Of a stretch of DNA of 64,000 bases, positions 38,741-51,870 are shown piece after piece (position 1 is the first letter of the stretch; each line of letters begins with the position of its first letter). This DNA is from an uncultured Porphyromonas sp. (GTDB lineage: Bacteria; Bacteroidota; Bacteroidia; Bacteroidales; Porphyromonadaceae). The translations under genes and the position numbers were made by a program. Location of the stretch: the NCBI GenBank assembly GCA_934364985.1, contig CAKRMU010000003.1:124001-188000 (forward strand), in the 5' to 3' direction. A model generated the notes under the pieces. The model was given only the letters and a program-made list of their open reading frames with translations, searched no databases and was not told the origin of the DNA.

Positions 38741-41700
38741 TTAGTCTGGAACTACGATATTAATGGTCAAACCATCCTGTCCTTTTTCATTCTTTGATCC
38801 TTGCATCTCACTTTGTGGGGCAACAATGAGCTTTTGGTACTCTCGAAGTCCTGTACCTGCAGGTATCAAATGTCCACAGATGACATTCTCTTTCAGAGCC
38901 TCAAGTTTGTCAATTTTGCCCTCAATAGCAGCGTTATTCAACACTTTAGGTGTCTCTTGGAATGAAGCAGCAGACATAAAGCTCTTGGTCTGAAGTGCTG
39001 CACGAGTAATTCCCTGTAATACTTGCTTGGTAGTAGCAGGTAAGGCATCTCGCACCTCCATAACCTTTTGGTCTTTACGCTTGAGTAGGCTATTCTCCTC
39101 ACGAAGGTGACGAGCGGAGATGATCTGACCCTCAAAGTAGGTCTCAGAGTCACCAGAATCGGTGATTACTTTCTTGCCCCACAGACGGTTATTCTCCTCC
39201 TGCACATCAAGTTTGTCAACTAATTGTTGCTCCAAGAAATTGGTATCGCCAGAGTCGATAATCTCTACCTTTCGCATCATTTGACGAACGATAACCTCAA
39301 AGTGCTTATCATTGATAGACACACCCTGCTTCCGATATACGTCCTGGACACCATTCACGATGTAGTTCTGGACTGCATTTGGACCCAAGATCTCAAGGAT
39401 ATCCGTAGGAGAAACTGCCCCATCCGAAAGTGGTTCACCTGCTCTTACAAAATCATTCTCTTGTACTAATAATTGCCTTGTCTGGCTGATCAAGTACTTG
39501 CGTTCTTCGCCTGTGCTACTAGTGACGATCACTTCGCGATTACCTCTACGGACACGACCCAATGTAACCTCTCCATCTATCTCAGAGACGATGGCCGGAT
39601 TGGTGGGGTTACGTGCCTCAAATAGCTCCGTCACACGTGGAAGACCACCTGTGATATCACCTGATTTGACCACGGTACGAGGTATTTTGACGAGTACATC
39701 GCCAGCCTTAACGCTCTGGTTGTGCTTCTTAGTTAGGTGAGCTCCCACGGGGAGGTTGTATGTCTTGACTATCTCGCCATCCTTATTAACGATCGACATG
39801 GCTGGCGAGAGGCTCTTATCTTTACTTTCAATGATTATGCGGTCAGAGTGACCTGCAGCAACATTGGAATCGGATTGTACCCTAAACGTACTACCTTCTA
39901 CCACATCTTCGTATTGGAGTTTACCTGCTGCTTCAGCAATAATAACGGCATTAAATGGATCAGTCTCAAAGATGATATCTTCTGCCTTAACCATGGTGCC
40001 TGCCTCAACAAAAAGCCTTGCACCATAGGGGATATTCTCGGTAATAAGTGCCATATGTGTATGAGGGTCAATGACTCTCATCTCTGCTTGACGTCCTACT
40101 ACCACTTGATATTCTTTGCCTGAATCGTCTTTGGCGACTACGGTACGAAGCTCATCTATCTCAAGGATACCATCATACTTAGCTTTAATCAAACGCTCAA
40201 TAGTATCTGTACTTGCGACACCGCCAGCGTGGAATGTACGAAGGGTCAACTGCGTACCAGGCTCTCCAATGGATTGGGCTGCAACAACACCTACGACTTC
40301 ACCTTTTTGCACCAAATGGTTATGTGCTAAGTTTCTGCCATAGCACTTGGCACAAACCCCGTGCTTGCTCTCGCAGGTCAAGACTGAGCGAATCTCCACT
40401 TCGGTGATAGGAGAAGCCTGTATCTTTTCAGCTTTCATCTCGTCGATTTCGTCTCCTGCCTTAACAATCAATTCTCCTGTTATTGGATGGACAATATCGT
40501 GGACAGAAACACGACCCAAGATACGCTCGTAGAGAGATGCAACGACATTTGAACCCTCTTTGATTTCTTTACGGACAATACCTCGTAGGGTACCGCAATC
40601 CTCCTCTGTGATGACAACATCCTGTGAGACATCAACAAGACGACGCGTTAGGTATCCTGCATCAGCCGTCTTAAGCGCTGTATCAGAAAGTCCTTTACGA
40701 GCACCGTGAGTAGAAATAAAGTATTCCAAAACGGAGAGCCCCTCTTTGAAGTTAGAAAGGATAGGATTCTCCATCGTCTGTGCACCTTCACCACTTCTCT
40801 GTGGCTTCGCCATCAAACCACGGATACCACTAAGCTGCTGAATCTGATTTGCAGAACCACGAGCTCCGGAATCCATCATCATAAAGATAGGGTTGAAGCC
40901 TTGGTCGTCCTCCTTCAGTTGCTTCATTAGGATAGCCGAGAGGTTATTATTGACATTCGTCCATACATCAATGATCTGATTATAACGCTCATTATTGGTA
41001 ATATTACCCATATTAAAGTCGTCCATAATCTCATCGACTTCCTCGTAGCCTTCTTGTATGAGTTCGCCTTTTTCCTCAGGAATAATCACATCCGAAAGGT
41101 TAAAGGATAGTCCTCCTTTGAATGCCATATAGTACCCTAAGTCCTTGATATCGTCAAGGAATTGTGAGGTTTTGGAAATACCACAATACTTGATCACTTC
41201 TCCAATGATGGTTCGAAGACTCTTTTTACCTATCAACTGATTGATGTAACCTAACTCTTCTGGTACCTTAGAGTTGAATAGCAATCGTCCATATGAGGTC
41301 TCTATCATATGTTTAATAGGGTTACGCTCCTCATCAAGGTCGTCAACAATCACTTGTATTTTGGCATGGATGTCTATCTTACCATTATTATACGCTATGC
41401 GTGCTTCCTCTGGTGAGTAGAATTTATAACCTTCACCAAGGACATCATCACGGAGCTTTGTGATATAATATAGTCCAAGGACCATATCCTGCGATGGTAC
41501 GGTAATAGGTGTACCATTGGCAGGGTTCAGGATATTATGAGAGGCAAGCATTAAGAACTGTGCCTCAAGGATAGCATCATTAGAAAGGGGGAGGTGAACA
41601 GCCATTTGGTCACCATCAAAGTCGGCATTGAAAGCGGTACAAGCTAATGGATGCAAACGGATAGCCTTACCCTCAATAAGCTTGGGTTGGAATGCTTGGA

Positions 41701-43030
41701 TTCCCAATCGGTGCAATGTAGGAGCACGATTGAGGAGAACGGGGTGCCCTTTTACCACATTCTCTAAAATATCCCATATCACAGGCTCTCTGCGATCTAC
41801 TATACGGCGAGCACTCTTTACAGTTTTTACAATGCCACGCTCTATAAGTTTTCGAATGATAAATGGCTTATATAGCTCCGCGGCCATATCCTGTGGCAAA
41901 CCGCACTCGTGCATCTTGAGATTAGGTCCTACCACAATAACGGAACGTGCGGAGTAGTCTACACGCTTTCCTAAAAGGTTTTGGCGGAAACGACCCTGTT
42001 TACCTTTTAGGCTATCAGTTAATGACTTTAGCGGGCGATTAGAATCACTCTTAACAGCTCCCGATTTTCCTGAATTATCAAACAAACTATCAACGGCCTC
42101 CTGAAGCATCCGCTTCTCGTTCCTAAGGATAACCTGAGGAGCACGTGTCTCAATGAGCCTGCGAAGACGATTATTTCTAATAATCACTCGCCTATAAAGT
42201 TCGTTGAGATCGGAGGTAGCAAACCTTCCACCATCTAAAGGTACCAAAGGTCTAAGATCTGGTGGAATAACAGGGATGACCTTCATCACCATCCACTCAG
42301 GACGTGTGTAGCCGTGACTCGCACGAAAACTCTCTACTACCTGAAGACGCTTCAAAGCTTCTTTTTTACGTTGCTGGGAAGTTTCTTTAGCTGCTTTAGC
42401 TCTAAGCTCGTAGGATAGCTCATCTAAATGTACCCTTGATAGCAAAGCTTCAATAGCCACAGCACCAATATCGGAGAGGAACTTCTCCTTGTCGTCATCC
42501 TCAAGTTCGGCATTACCCTCTGGTAGAGATGCTTTGCGCTCTAAATACTCTTCCTCCGTAAGCAAGTCACCTACTTCGAGATCCTCAAATGGACCTGGCT
42601 GGATCACGACATAACTCTCGTAGTAAATAATCTTTTCGAGCTTCTTGGCTGGAATACCTAAGAGGTAAGCTATCTTATTTGGTACCGAACGGAAAAACCA
42701 AATATGTACTACTGGCACTTCTAGTTTGATATGCCCCATTCGCTCTCTACGAACCTTCTTCTCGGTTACTTCGACTTGGCACCTATCGCACACTACACCT
42801 TTGTAACGGACGCGCTTATATTTACCACAATGGCATTCGTAGTCTTTTACAGGACCAAAAATGCGTTCGCAAAATAAGCCATCACGCTCGGGTTTATAAG
42901 TACGATAGTTAATGGTCTCAGGCTTTGTCACTTCACCATGTGAATTTTCAAATATCTCCTCTGGTGAGGCGATCCCTATTCGGATTTGGTTGAAGTTAGA
43001 CTTAATCTTTGTATCTCTAATGAAAGCCAT
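38741..43030 (-). CDS. rpoC: DNA-directed RNA polymerase subunit beta'
   Basis: A 1429-residue beta' subunit. The N-terminal zinc ribbon has [19 protein letters not shown], split as CHCG and CDRC. The active-site magnesium motif [16 protein letters not shown] is near residue 470. The second zinc site includes [19 protein letters not shown]. The C-terminus carries normal switch and omega-contact regions. It follows rpoB by 33 bp. Its own terminator follows, and the str operon genes (rpsL, rpsG) that often come next are absent. Confidence 0.98.
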   Translation of the reverse strand: MAFIRDTKIKSNFNQIRIGIASPEEIFENSHGEVTKPETINYRTYKPERDGLFCERIFGPVKDYECHCGKYKRVRYKGVVCDRCQVEVTEKKVRRERMGHIKLEVPVVHIWFFRSVPNKIAYLLGIPAKKLEKIIYYESYVVIQPGPFEDLEVGDLLTEEEYLERKASLPEGNAELEDDDKEKFLSDIGAVAIEALLSRVHLDELSYELRAKAAKETSQQRKKEALKRLQVVESFRASHGYTRPEWMVMKVIPVIPPDLRPLVPLDGGRFATSDLNELYRRVIIRNNRLRRLIETRAPQVILRNEKRMLQEAVDSLFDNSGKSGAVKSDSNRPLKSLTDSLKGKQGRFRQNLLGKRVDYSARSVIVVGPNLKMHECGLPQDMAAELYKPFIIRKLIERGIVKTVKSARRIVDRREPVIWDILENVVKGHPVLLNRAPTLHRLGIQAFQPKLIEGKAIRLHPLACTAFNADFDGDQMAVHLPLSNDAILEAQFLMLASHNILNPANGTPITVPSQDMVLGLYYITKLRDDVLGEGYKFYSPEEARIAYNNGKIDIHAKIQVIVDDLDEERNPIKHMIETSYGRLLFNSKVPEELGYINQLIGKKSLRTIIGEVIKYCGISKTSQFLDDIKDLGYYMAFKGGLSFNLSDVIIPEEKGELIQEGYEEVDEIMDDFNMGNITNNERYNQIIDVWTNVNNNLSAILMKQLKEDDQGFNPIFMMMDSGARGSANQIQQLSGIRGLMAKPQRSGEGAQTMENPILSNFKEGLSVLEYFISTHGARKGLSDTALKTADAGYLTRRLVDVSQDVVITEEDCGTLRGIVRKEIKEGSNVVASLYERILGRVSVHDIVHPITGELIVKAGDEIDEMKAEKIQASPITEVEIRSVLTCESKHGVCAKCYGRNLAHNHLVQKGEVVGVVAAQSIGEPGTQLTLRTFHAGGVASTDTIERLIKAKYDGILEIDELRTVVAKDDSGKEYQVVVGRQAEMRVIDPHTHMALITENIPYGARLFVEAGTMVKAEDIIFETDPFNAVIIAEAAGKLQYEDVVEGSTFRVQSDSNVAAGHSDRIIIESKDKSLSPAMSIVNKDGEIVKTYNLPVGAHLTKKHNQSVKAGDVLVKIPRTVVKSGDITGGLPRVTELFEARNPTNPAIVSEIDGEVTLGRVRRGNREVIVTSSTGEERKYLISQTRQLLVQENDFVRAGEPLSDGAVSPTDILEILGPNAVQNYIVNGVQDVYRKQGVSINDKHFEVIVRQMMRKVEIIDSGDTNFLEQQLVDKLDVQEENNRLWGKKVITDSGDSETYFEGQIISARHLREENSLLKRKDQKVMEVRDALPATTKQVLQGITRAALQTKSFMSAASFQETPKVLNNAAIEGKIDKLEALKENVICGHLIPAGTGLREYQKLIVAPQSEMQGSKNEKGQDGLTINIVVPD

Positions 43031-43063
43031 ATCTCTATATCAATAAAGGCGGGGTAATATATG

Positions 43064-46000
43064 TTATTGAAGTTCAAAGCTTAGGCCTAAACCTTTAAGC
43101 TCATTAAGTAGTACATTTAGCGACTCTGGTATCCCAGGGGTAGGCATTGGAGCTCCTTTCACAATAGCTTCGTATGCCTTTGAACGCCCAACTACGTCGT
43201 CACTCTTGATAGTTAGCATTTCCTGAAGTACATGGGAAGCACCATAAGCCTCTAATGCCCATACCTCCATTTCTCCAAAGCGTTGTCCTCCAAATTGTGC
43301 CTTACCTCCGAGAGGTTGTTGCGTAATTAGAGAGTATGGACCGATAGAACGAGCATGCATTTTGTCATCAACCATGTGTCCTAACTTGAGGAAGTAGGTT
43401 ACCCCTACTGTCGCTGGTTGATCAAAACGCTCACCAGTCTCTCCGTCATACAAATAAGTTCTGCCATTTCGTGGGATACCTGCTTTATCAGTCCATTCAT
43501 TAAGATCGTCAAGGGTTGCTCCATCAAATATAGGTGTGGCAAATTTTACGCCTAATTTCTTACCAGCATACCCAAGGACGGCTTCGAAGATCTGACCAAG
43601 ATTCATACGAGAAGGCACACCAAGAGGATTAAGACACAAGTCTACAGGTGTTCCATCAGCGAGGAATGGCATATCCTCTACGCGCACCACTTTAGAAACA
43701 ATACCTTTATTACCATGTCGTCCTGCCATCTTATCGCCAACCTGTATCTTACGTTTCTTAGCAATAAGGACTTTCGCATTCTGTATGATGCCATTGGGAA
43801 GCTCATCACCTAAAGTAGCATCAAACTGCTTCCGACGATAGTCACTCTCAATAGTCTTTATTTTCTTAATATAATTGCCAAGTAACTGAACAATGAGTGT
43901 ATTTGTATGCTCTTCCGTTGTCCAGTTGCTAAACACTATCTCTTCATAATTAAGTTGCTCAAGAATCGTGTTATTAAATTTGATGCCCTCTGCCACTACA
44001 GTAGCTCCCATAAAGTCGACTATGCCTTTAGAAAGCTTGCGAGCTGTAAGCTTTGAGAGTTTTGAGAGCATCTGATTCTTTAGAGCTACTTTTTCAGCTG
44101 TTTCCTCCTCCTCAAGTTGTTTTTTCAACTCACGAGTAGATGTGCGACTATTTTTACCCTTGGGGACTTTTGAAAATAGGTATGTCTTGTAAACCACTCC
44201 GCTCAATGATGGATTGGCTTTTAGAGAAGCGTCTTTAACATCACCTGCCTTTTCACCAAAAATAGCGTGCAAAAGCTTTTCTTCTGGAGTTGGATCACTC
44301 TCTCCTTTAGGTGTGATTTTACCGACAAGGATATCCCCTGGATGTACTCTTGCTCCCACACGGATAATACCACGCTCATCAAGATCCTTGGTGGCATCTT
44401 CGCTTACATTTGGGATATCACCTGTGAGTTCCTCCATCCCTCGTTTCGTCTCACGGACTTCAAGGTTATACTCATCCACGTGTACCGAAGTAAAATAATC
44501 CTCACGGACCATTCTCTCACTAAGCACAATAGCATCCTCATAGTTATACCCCTTCCAAGGCATATATGCAACGGTAACATTTCTACCGAGAGCAAGCTCA
44601 CCATTTTCAGTCGAATATCCTTCAGTAAGTATCTGACCTTTTACAACCTTATCCCCCTTCATTACAATAGGCCGTAGGTCAATTGTTGTGCCTTGATTGG
44701 TCTTGCGGAATTTAGACATCTCATAACTAATAAGGGCGTCGTCAAAGCTTACAAACTCTTCGTCTTCGGTACGATCGTAACGTACTTTAATGACATCCGC
44801 ATCAACATACTCAACAACACCTGAACCTGTCGCGGCTACTTGACAACGGGAATCACGAACTACAACACCCTCAAGCCCAGTACCTACTATTGGTGCATCA
44901 GTTTTAATTAATGGCACTGCTTGTCGCATCATATTAGACCCCATCAGTGCACGATTAGCATCGTCGTGTTCCAAGAAAGGGATCAACGAAGCCGCAATAG
45001 AAGCAATCTGCATAGGAGATACATCCATAAGGTCAACCTCAGATGGTGGAACTACAGGAAAGTCTGACCCATAACGGCTTTTAACGGCATCCCGAATAAA
45101 TTCGCCTTTATCATTCAATGGTGCATTACCCTGTGCCACCGTCTTGTCTTCCTCGGCTTCAGCTGTGTAATAAGCAACACCACTCTTGGAGAAATCTACT
45201 TTGCCATTCTTTACCGTCCGATATGGAGTTGCAATGAAACCAAGCTCATTAATTTTTGCATACACGCATAGAGAATTGATAAGCCCGATATTTGGACCTT
45301 CTGGCGTCTCAATAGGGCATAACCTACCATAGTGAGTATAGTGAACGTCTCTCACTTCAAAACCAGCACGATCACGACTTATACCTCCTGGACCAAGAGC
45401 AGATAACCTCCGCTTATGTGTTATTTCAGCAAGCGGATTAGTTTGATCCATAAATTGCGAAAGTGGATTTGTTCCGAAGAACGAATTGACAACACTGGAT
45501 ATAGTTTTCGCGTTAATAAGATCAACGGGGGTAAATACTTCGTTATCACGAACATTCATCCGCTCTCTTACCGTACGCGCCATCCTAGCTAAGCCAATGC
45601 TGAACTGCTGTGAAAGCTGTTCGCCAACAGTACGTACCCGCCTATTACTAAGGTGATCAATATCATCGACAGTCGCTTTACCATTTTTTAGGGTCACAAG
45701 ATACTTAATAATGGTAGCGATATCTTCATTAGTAAGAACCTTAATATCCTCGTCAATATCAAGGTTTAGTTTTTTGTTAATCCTGTAACGACCAACATCC
45801 CCAAGGTCATAACGTTTATCTGAGAAAAATAGGTTATTGATCACTTCCATAGCAGAAGCCTCATCAACAGGATCTTGACTTCTTAATTGCTTGTAAATGT
45901 GATACACAGCCTCCTTTTGGGAGTTTGAGGGATCTTTCTGTAATGTATTTGTGATGATACTATAGTCAAGACCACTATCTGAGTCGGTAAGTAACAACAG

Positions 46001-46876
46001 TGTCTTACTTCCTGACTCAATTACTCTATCAATATTCTCCTCAGTTAATTCTTCATCGCGATCAAGGATAATCTCGTACCTATCTAAAGAAACCACTTCT
46101 CCAGTTTCTTCATCAACTAAATCCTCCACCCAACTATTGAGAATACGTGCGGCAATTCTTCTGCCTACATACTTACTGAGGTTGGCTTTAGTCACCTTAA
46201 CCTCCTCAGCAATACCAAAAAGATTCAGTATGTCCTTATCTGTCTCGTATCCAATAGCCCGGAGAAGCGTTGTGACTGGAAGTTTCTTCTTACGATCAAT
46301 ATAAGCATACATGACATTACTTATATCGGTTGCAAACTCTATCCAAGATCCTTTGAAAGGAATAACACGAGCTGAATACAGCTTAGTACCATTATTGTGA
46401 ACACTTTCGCTGAAAAAGACTCCTGGCGATCGGTGCATCTGAGATACAACAACACGCTCAGCACCATTAATGATAAAGGTACCTTGTGGAGTCATATATG
46501 GGATCTGTCCAAGGTACACATCCATAACCGAGGTGTCAAAATCCTCATGTTCAGGATCTGTACAATAGAGCTTCATTTTAGCTTTTAAGGGTACATTATA
46601 TGTGAGTCCTCTCGTAAAGCACTCTTCCATAGAGTAGCGCGGAGGATCAATAAAATAATCCAAGAACTCCAGCACAAAGTTGTTGCGGGTGTCATGGATA
46701 GGGAAATTCTCCATAAAAACTTTATAGAGACCTTCATTCTTTCGCTTATCCGATGGGGTATCAAGTTGCATAAAATCTCTAAATGATTGCAACTGGACAT
46801 CTAAAAAGTCAGGAAACCCTAACGGATTCTTTATTGAGGCGAAGTTTATTCTCTGTGAATTATTTCTTGGCTGCAT
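43064..46876 (-). CDS. rpoB: DNA-directed RNA polymerase subunit beta
   Basis: A 1270-residue beta subunit. The rifampicin-pocket region is intact, with [19 protein letters not shown] and [13 protein letters not shown]. The catalytic C-terminal segments [12 protein letters not shown] and [20 protein letters not shown] are present. A 14-bp hairpin separates it from rplL, probably tuning the ribosomal-protein to polymerase ratio. Full length. Confidence 0.98.
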   Translation of the reverse strand: MQPRNNSQRINFASIKNPLGFPDFLDVQLQSFRDFMQLDTPSDKRKNEGLYKVFMENFPIHDTRNNFVLEFLDYFIDPPRYSMEECFTRGLTYNVPLKAKMKLYCTDPEHEDFDTSVMDVYLGQIPYMTPQGTFIINGAERVVVSQMHRSPGVFFSESVHNNGTKLYSARVIPFKGSWIEFATDISNVMYAYIDRKKKLPVTTLLRAIGYETDKDILNLFGIAEEVKVTKANLSKYVGRRIAARILNSWVEDLVDEETGEVVSLDRYEIILDRDEELTEENIDRVIESGSKTLLLLTDSDSGLDYSIITNTLQKDPSNSQKEAVYHIYKQLRSQDPVDEASAMEVINNLFFSDKRYDLGDVGRYRINKKLNLDIDEDIKVLTNEDIATIIKYLVTLKNGKATVDDIDHLSNRRVRTVGEQLSQQFSIGLARMARTVRERMNVRDNEVFTPVDLINAKTISSVVNSFFGTNPLSQFMDQTNPLAEITHKRRLSALGPGGISRDRAGFEVRDVHYTHYGRLCPIETPEGPNIGLINSLCVYAKINELGFIATPYRTVKNGKVDFSKSGVAYYTAEAEEDKTVAQGNAPLNDKGEFIRDAVKSRYGSDFPVVPPSEVDLMDVSPMQIASIAASLIPFLEHDDANRALMGSNMMRQAVPLIKTDAPIVGTGLEGVVVRDSRCQVAATGSGVVEYVDADVIKVRYDRTEDEEFVSFDDALISYEMSKFRKTNQGTTIDLRPIVMKGDKVVKGQILTEGYSTENGELALGRNVTVAYMPWKGYNYEDAIVLSERMVREDYFTSVHVDEYNLEVRETKRGMEELTGDIPNVSEDATKDLDERGIIRVGARVHPGDILVGKITPKGESDPTPEEKLLHAIFGEKAGDVKDASLKANPSLSGVVYKTYLFSKVPKGKNSRTSTRELKKQLEEEETAEKVALKNQMLSKLSKLTARKLSKGIVDFMGATVVAEGIKFNNTILEQLNYEEIVFSNWTTEEHTNTLIVQLLGNYIKKIKTIESDYRRKQFDATLGDELPNGIIQNAKVLIAKKRKIQVGDKMAGRHGNKGIVSKVVRVEDMPFLADGTPVDLCLNPLGVPSRMNLGQIFEAVLGYAGKKLGVKFATPIFDGATLDDLNEWTDKAGIPRNGRTYLYDGETGERFDQPATVGVTYFLKLGHMVDDKMHARSIGPYSLITQQPLGGKAQFGGQRFGEMEVWALEAYGASHVLQEMLTIKSDDVVGRSKAYEAIVKGAPMPTPGIPESLNVLLNELKGLGLSFELQ

Positions 46877-46916
46877 AAAAAACCTTAAAAGACTAAAACG
46901 AACAAAGACACGAAAA

Positions 46917-46955
46917 GGTTAAGAACCCATTGTATACTTTTATGGGTTCTTAACC
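46917..46955 (-). terminator. rplL-rpoB hairpin, probable attenuator
   Basis: A perfect 14-bp stem (GGTTAAGAACCCAT at 46917-46930 with its complement at 46942-46955), 11-nt loop. On the minus strand it is followed by TTTTCG. It sits 36 bp after rplL and 41 bp before rpoB. The U-run is short, consistent with partial termination, as known at the equivalent place in E. coli. Confidence 0.75.
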
Positions 46956-46990
46956 ATCACCTGTATCATTACAGGGTAGGACAAAAGGGC

Positions 46991-47368
46991 TTACTGAATC
47001 TCTACTTCAGCACCTGCTTCTTCTAAAGCAGCCTTGAGAGCTTCAGCCTCTGCCTTGTCTACACCCTCTTTAAGCTTAGATGGAGCTCCGTCAACTAGGT
47101 CTTTAGCCTCCTTTAGACCGATGCCCATGTGTTCCTTAACAGCCTTTACCACTTGTAGCTTAGCACCACCAGCAGCCTTAAGTACTACATCAAAAGCTGT
47201 CTTCTCTTCTGCAGCACTTTCACCACCAGCAACAGGACCAGCAGCTACAGCAACTGCAGCGGCAGCTGGCTCAATGCCATATTCGTCCTTTAGGATGTTC
47301 TTTAGCTCGGTTACCTCGATAACTGTTAAGTTAACCAGTTGTTCAGCGATAGCTTTAATATCTGCCAT
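46991..47368 (-). CDS. rplL: 50S ribosomal protein L7/L12
   Basis: A 125-residue stalk protein. The N-terminal dimerisation helices are followed by an Ala/Gly-rich hinge (about 35-52). The C-terminal factor-binding domain is conserved ([33 protein letters not shown]). It recruits translational GTPases. A 104-bp gap separates it from rplJ, and a hairpin attenuator follows. Confidence 0.98.
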   Translation of the reverse strand: MADIKAIAEQLVNLTVIEVTELKNILKDEYGIEPAAAAVAVAAGPVAGGESAAEEKTAFDVVLKAAGGAKLQVVKAVKEHMGIGLKEAKDLVDGAPSKLKEGVDKAEAEALKAALEEAGAEVEIQ

Positions 47369-47472
47369 ATTCTTATATACTAATTATGGTATTAAAAATC
47401 AAAATAATAATCTCTGTCTGTAAAGTAATTCCTTACGCTTGTCTAATTGGGTTTGTATATCCCTGACGTCTC

Positions 47473-48018
47473 TTAGCCACGCTCTTCAAGCGTAGAGAGA
47501 AGTCCATGAATAGTACCTCCTGCTGAGTCTAGTGCCGATACAACACCCTGGATAGGACCATCGAGGAGAGAAAGGATATCTCCGATAAGTTCTTCCTTGC
47601 TCTTGACATTGACAAGCTCTTCCAACTTTTCTGCTCCGAGGTAGATACTCTCTTGTACGTATGCAGCTTTGAGTTCAGGCTTAGCAACGGCATCAGGGTC
47701 AGCAGGTTTATTAGCCTTAACAAACTCTTTAATGATGCGAGCTGGTGCATTCGCTGTCTCAGCAAACATTATGGCAGTATTGCCTTTTAGAGAATTGAAA
47801 AGAGGAGTATAAACCTCTTCATTAACACTTTTAAGGGCAATACGGACTAATGAATTCTTAACCATCATCAACTTTACTCCCTTTTCGAAGCAAAGACGAC
47901 GCAAGCTACTTGTTAAATCAGCAGGTAGTGCTTCAATATCTACAAAGTAGAAGTTTGGATATTTCTCTACTAAAGATACGAGTTCACTTACAACTGATGT
48001 TTTCTTTTCCTTATTCAT
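47473..48018 (-). CDS. rplJ: 50S ribosomal protein L10
   Basis: A 181-residue stalk-base protein that anchors L7/L12 dimers. The N-terminal rRNA-binding domain includes SLVEKYPNFYFVDIEALPAD and the KNSLVRIAL strand. The C-terminal helix carries L7/L12 binding sites. It follows rplA by 24 bp and lies in the standard L11-L1-L10-L7/L12 order. Confidence 0.96.
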   Translation of the reverse strand: MNKEKKTSVVSELVSLVEKYPNFYFVDIEALPADLTSSLRRLCFEKGVKLMMVKNSLVRIALKSVNEEVYTPLFNSLKGNTAIMFAETANAPARIIKEFVKANKPADPDAVAKPELKAAYVQESIYLGAEKLEELVNVKSKEELIGDILSLLDGPIQGVVSALDSAGGTIHGLLSTLEERG

Positions 48019-48042
48019 ATATGGGTCTCCTATTCTCTATTG

Positions 48043-48744
48043 TTACATTTTTTCATCAATGGAGCGAGGATCCACTTTGATACCAGGACTCATGGTGCTT
48101 GATAGGAAGATGCTCTTGATATAAGTACCCTTAGCTGAAGAAGGTTTAAGCTTAATAAGAGTATTGATAAACTCGCGAGCATTATCGGCAATTTTATCCG
48201 CGGTGAAAGACACTTTACCAATTGAGGTATGCACGATACCTGCCTTATCTACTTTGAAGTCGATCTTACCTTGCTTAACTTCACGTACAGCACTTCCAAT
48301 CTCATTGGTTACTGTACCACTCTTAGGGTTAGGCATCAACCCACGTGGACCAAGGATACGACCCAAAGCACCTATTTTACCCATTACTGAGGGCATAGTG
48401 ATGATCACATCCACATCAGTCCAACCACCTTTGATCTTTTCTACATATTCGTCAAGACCTACATAGTCAGCACCTGCTTCTTTAGCTTCAGCCTCTTTAT
48501 CGGCAGAGCATAATACCAGTACCCTCACCTCTTTACCAGTACCATGAGGTAGTGATACCACACCACGTACCATTTGATTGGCTTTACGAGGGTCAACGCC
48601 AAGACGGACATCCACATCTATAGAAGCATCAAACTTAGTTGTAGTAATCTCTTTTACAAGAGAAGATGCTTCCGAGAGTGTATACACCTTACCAGCTTCT
48701 AATTTGCTCAATGCCAACTTCTGATTCTTCGTTTGTTTACTCAT
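48043..48744 (-). CDS. rplA: 50S ribosomal protein L1
   Basis: A 233-residue L1 protein of the mobile stalk near the E site. The two-domain pattern is intact, with [18 protein letters not shown] near the start and [18 protein letters not shown] in domain II, followed by [14 protein letters not shown]. In many bacteria L1 represses its own operon by binding the mRNA. It follows rplK by 20 bp. Confidence 0.98.
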   Translation of the reverse strand: MSKQTKNQKLALSKLEAGKVYTLSEASSLVKEITTTKFDASIDVDVRLGVDPRKANQMVRGVVSLPHGTGKEVRVLVLCSADKEAEAKEAGADYVGLDEYVEKIKGGWTDVDVIITMPSVMGKIGALGRILGPRGLMPNPKSGTVTNEIGSAVREVKQGKIDFKVDKAGIVHTSIGKVSFTADKIADNAREFINTLIKLKPSSAKGTYIKSIFLSSTMSPGIKVDPRSIDEKM

Positions 48745-48764
48745 AATTCATCGATTGGATATGA

Positions 48765-49211
48765 TCATTCAACGTCTTCTGGGAAAGTGCCCTTGACAGT
48801 AATACCCATACTACGAGCAGTACCAGCTACCAACCTCATAGCACTACCAATGGTAAAGCAATTTAGATCTGGCATCTTGTCTTGAGCGATTGCTCTAACA
48901 TCATCCCACGTAATTGTAGCCACCTTCTTGCGATTAGGCTCTGCACTACCTGATTTCTTTTTTGCACGCTCCAAAAGCTGCACAGCTACCGGAGGAGTCT
49001 TAACAACAAAGTCAAAAGACTTATCCGTGTAGTAGGTAATGATTACAGGGAGGACTTTACCTGCACTGTCTTGGGTCCTGGCATTAAATTGCTTACAAAA
49101 GTCCATAATATTGATCCCTTTTGCACCGAGTGCGGGACCAACCGGAGGAGAAGGATTAGCTGCTCCTCCCTTGATTTGCAGTTTAAGCTGACCAGCAATT
49201 TCTTTTGCCAT
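48765..49211 (-). CDS. rplK: 50S ribosomal protein L11
   Basis: A 148-residue L11, a component of the GTPase-associated centre. The N-terminal domain has [19 protein letters not shown] (the proline-rich helix at the thiostrepton site) and the C-terminal rRNA-binding domain includes [12 protein letters not shown]. The length is standard. It lies 155 bp downstream of nusG. Confidence 0.98.
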   Translation of the reverse strand: MAKEIAGQLKLQIKGGAANPSPPVGPALGAKGINIMDFCKQFNARTQDSAGKVLPVIITYYTDKSFDFVVKTPPVAVQLLERAKKKSGSAEPNRKKVATITWDDVRAIAQDKMPDLNCFTIGSAMRLVAGTARSMGITVKGTFPEDVE

Positions 49212-49366
49212 GATTAAACACTTTTACTAATTAATAACTCACTCGTAAAAAAGTACATACAAGCACCCAAAACTATCACCATTCGCCTTAGTGATTGATA
49301 TATAGGGTCTGTGTGACAAATTCACCCGTAACATGCTAAACGCCTATATATCATATAACGTCTGGG

Positions 49367-49933
49367 TTATGGCATACTCTCCTTTTCTACTTGCACGAAG
49401 TCTACCTCCATTGAGGTCTCGCGTCCGAATACTTTCACTAAAATCTTAAGTCGTTTTCTATCAGCCATTACCTCGGTCACTTCACCAAAGAAACCTGCGA
49501 AGGGACCGAAGACGACTTTCACCATCTCGCCTACTGCAAAAGTAAGTTCACCTGTATCAGGTGTATCACTAAGCTGGTCGGCAACATTTTTCATTTGGAT
49601 AACATCGGCAGAACTAAGTACCTCTGGGTGATCGTCATCCGATCCTAAGAAACCTAATACATTAGGGATTCTACGAAGAGTAAACTTTGTCTCGCCAACC
49701 AACCGAGCTTGGACAAAAACATAGCCTGAGTAATAAGGACGTGTACGCTCTACTCTACCACCCTTTGCACTCTTATTGAGCTGGTAGTAAGTCTCCATAG
49801 GTACGAGGATTTCTCCCACGTTTTCCTTAAGGACGGGTACAGCATCCCGCATACTCTCGATATAATCTTGTACTTCCTTCTCTTTACCTGTTATGGTCCG
49901 AAGGACGTAATAGCTCATTGATTGGTCATCCAT
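49367..49933 (-). CDS. nusG: Transcription termination/antitermination protein NusG
   Basis: A 188-residue NusG. The N-terminal NGN domain contains YYVLRTITGKEKEVQDYIE and YYSGYVFVQARL. The C-terminal KOW domain has GEMVKVVFGPFAGFFGEVTEV. The NGN domain grips polymerase and the KOW domain contacts S10 or Rho. The first ATG (MDDQSMSYY) is kept because AGGAGG lies about 8 bp upstream, although a second ATG five codons on would give the minimal domain. Confidence 0.96.
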   Translation of the reverse strand: MDDQSMSYYVLRTITGKEKEVQDYIESMRDAVPVLKENVGEILVPMETYYQLNKSAKGGRVERTRPYYSGYVFVQARLVGETKFTLRRIPNVLGFLGSDDDHPEVLSSADVIQMKNVADQLSDTPDTGELTFAVGEMVKVVFGPFAGFFGEVTEVMADRKRLKILVKVFGRETSMEVDFVQVEKESMP

Positions 49934-49973
49934 TCAGAATACCTCCTCAAGATAATGTAGCACTTTAAGTCCT

Positions 49974-50198
49974 TTAGATAAGGAACTTATAGATGCCAGA
50001 CATAATAAATTCAAACGCTTTGTCTACTAAGAAAATGAATACTGACATCACTATGGAAGCAGTTAGGACCAGTACTGCACTGCTTGAAAGCTCTTTCTTA
50101 GTAGGCCAAGTCACCTTGTAGCGAAGCTCCTTAAAACAATCGCTGATGTAAGAGCCTGCTCTTACAAAGAAATTAGACTTCTTCTCTGGGTTAGCCAT
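49974..50198 (-). CDS. secE: Preprotein translocase subunit SecE
   Basis: A 74-residue short-type SecE with one C-terminal membrane helix (about 40-62). The amphipathic segment FKELRYKVTWPTKKEL, which clamps the SecY halves, is the family signature. It lies between tRNA-Trp and nusG as in most bacteria, 40 bp before nusG. Confidence 0.95.
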   Translation of the reverse strand: MANPEKKSNFFVRAGSYISDCFKELRYKVTWPTKKELSSSAVLVLTASIVMSVFIFLVDKAFEFIMSGIYKFLI

Positions 50199-50231
50199 AT
50201 AACCATTAATTTTTTATTCTCGATAAAAAAG

Positions 50232-50304
50232 CACGGGCAGAAAGGTTCGAACTCTCGACACCTGGTTTTGGAGACCAGTGCTCTACCAACTGAGCTATGC
50301 CCGT
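50232..50304 (-). tRNA. tRNA-Trp (CCA)
   Basis: A 73-nt cloverleaf. The acceptor ACGGGCA pairs with TGCCCGT and the discriminator is G. The D-arm begins GCTCAGTTGGTAGAGC, and the anticodon stem CTGGT/ACCAG encloses CTCCAAA, giving CCA. TTCGAA lies in the T-loop. CCA is not encoded at the 3' end. It lies between tuf and secE. Confidence 0.97.
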
Positions 50305-50392
50305 GTGTAAACTTAAGATACAATGGGCTTAATGTAGCTTAAGCCACATTATACCTTAAGCCCTATATGTTGTTATCGATCTATTACTCGTA

Positions 50393-51580
50393 TTAATCGA
50401 GTAGTTCAGTAATCTGACCTGCACCTACGGTACGACCACCCTCACGGATAGCAAAACGAAGACCAAGGTTACAAGCGACTGGGTAAATCAGTTCAACAGT
50501 GATGGTAACGTTATCACCTGGCATCACGATTTCCTGACCCTCTGGTAGAGTGATCTCACCAGTAACATCAAGAGTACGGATAAAGAATTGTGGACGATAC
50601 TTATTCTTGAATGGAGTGTGACGACCACCCTCCTCTTTCTTAAGTACGTACACCTCAGCCTTAAATCTTGAGTGAGGTTTCACGCTACCTGGTTTGCAGA
50701 GTACCATACCACGCTTGATCTCATCTTTATCAATACCACGGAGAAGCAGACCTACGTTATCACCGGCTTCACCATCGTCAAGAATCTTACGGAACATCTC
50801 AACACCAGTGATGACAGACTTCATCTTCTCAGCACCAAGACCGATGATCTCTACTTCGTCACCTACGTGGATCTTACCAGTCTCGATACGACCCGTAGCA
50901 ACGGTACCACGACCTGTGATAGAGAATACATCCTCAACAGGCATCAAGAAGTCTTTATCAACGTCACGTGCAGGAAGTGGAATCCACTCGTCAACTGCAT
51001 TCATCAGCTCACGTACAGAATCCTCCCACTTTGCCTCGCCATTAAGAGCACCAAGTGCAGAACCACGGACAACCGGAGTGTTATCTCCATCAAATTCGTA
51101 GAAGCTAAGAAGCTCACGTATCTCCATCTCTACGAGTTCAAGCATCTCTTCATCCTCTACCATATCGCACTTATTCATAAATACGACAAGACGAGGAACG
51201 TTTACCTGACGTGCTAATAGAATGTGCTCACGAGTCTGTGGCATAGGACCATCTGTAGCAGCGACTACGATGATAGCACCATCCATCTGAGCAGCACCAG
51301 TTACCATGTTCTTAACATAGTCGGCGTGACCTGGACAATCTACGTGTGCGTAGTGGCGGTTAGCGGTCTCATACTCTACGTGAGAGGTGTTAATGGTAAT
51401 ACCTCTCTCTTTCTCCTCAGGAGCATTATCGATAGAGTCAAATGAACGTACTTCTGTGAAACCATCCTTTGCTAACACTGTAGTGATGGCTGCGGTAAGA
51501 GTAGTCTTACCATGATCCACGTGACCAATCGTACCGATATTTACGTGGGGCTTCGACCTATTAAAATGTTCTTTTGCCAT
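50393..51580 (-). CDS. tuf: Elongation factor Tu
   Basis: A 395-residue EF-Tu. The G1 loop is GHVDHGKTT, then [12 protein letters not shown] (G3) and [10 protein letters not shown] (G4). Domains 2 and 3 are complete to the C-terminus [13 protein letters not shown]. It delivers aminoacyl-tRNA to the ribosome. Its transcript appears to carry tRNA-Tyr, -Gly and -Thr upstream and tRNA-Trp downstream. Confidence 0.98.
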   Translation of the reverse strand: MAKEHFNRSKPHVNIGTIGHVDHGKTTLTAAITTVLAKDGFTEVRSFDSIDNAPEEKERGITINTSHVEYETANRHYAHVDCPGHADYVKNMVTGAAQMDGAIIVVAATDGPMPQTREHILLARQVNVPRLVVFMNKCDMVEDEEMLELVEMEIRELLSFYEFDGDNTPVVRGSALGALNGEAKWEDSVRELMNAVDEWIPLPARDVDKDFLMPVEDVFSITGRGTVATGRIETGKIHVGDEVEIIGLGAEKMKSVITGVEMFRKILDDGEAGDNVGLLLRGIDKDEIKRGMVLCKPGSVKPHSRFKAEVYVLKKEEGGRHTPFKNKYRPQFFIRTLDVTGEITLPEGQEIVMPGDNVTITVELIYPVACNLGLRFAIREGGRTVGAGQITELLD

Positions 51581-51781
51581 AGTTCAATAACAATAAAATA
51601 TATTTAAGTTTATAATATTAAACCTCTCCAAGACGCTCCGAAGCAATAGGCATCGTTTTTACATAACCATAAGTTATTTTAGACAAAGGACAACTGAGAC
51701 ACTTCCAGCCTCCTTAGTGCATCCTAAACGCCCCACGCACCTTGCCAATAATTAAGATGAATATACACCTTAAATATGTTG

Positions 51782-51853
<72 letters not shown>

Positions 51854-51870
51854 AAATCTCTTAAATAATG

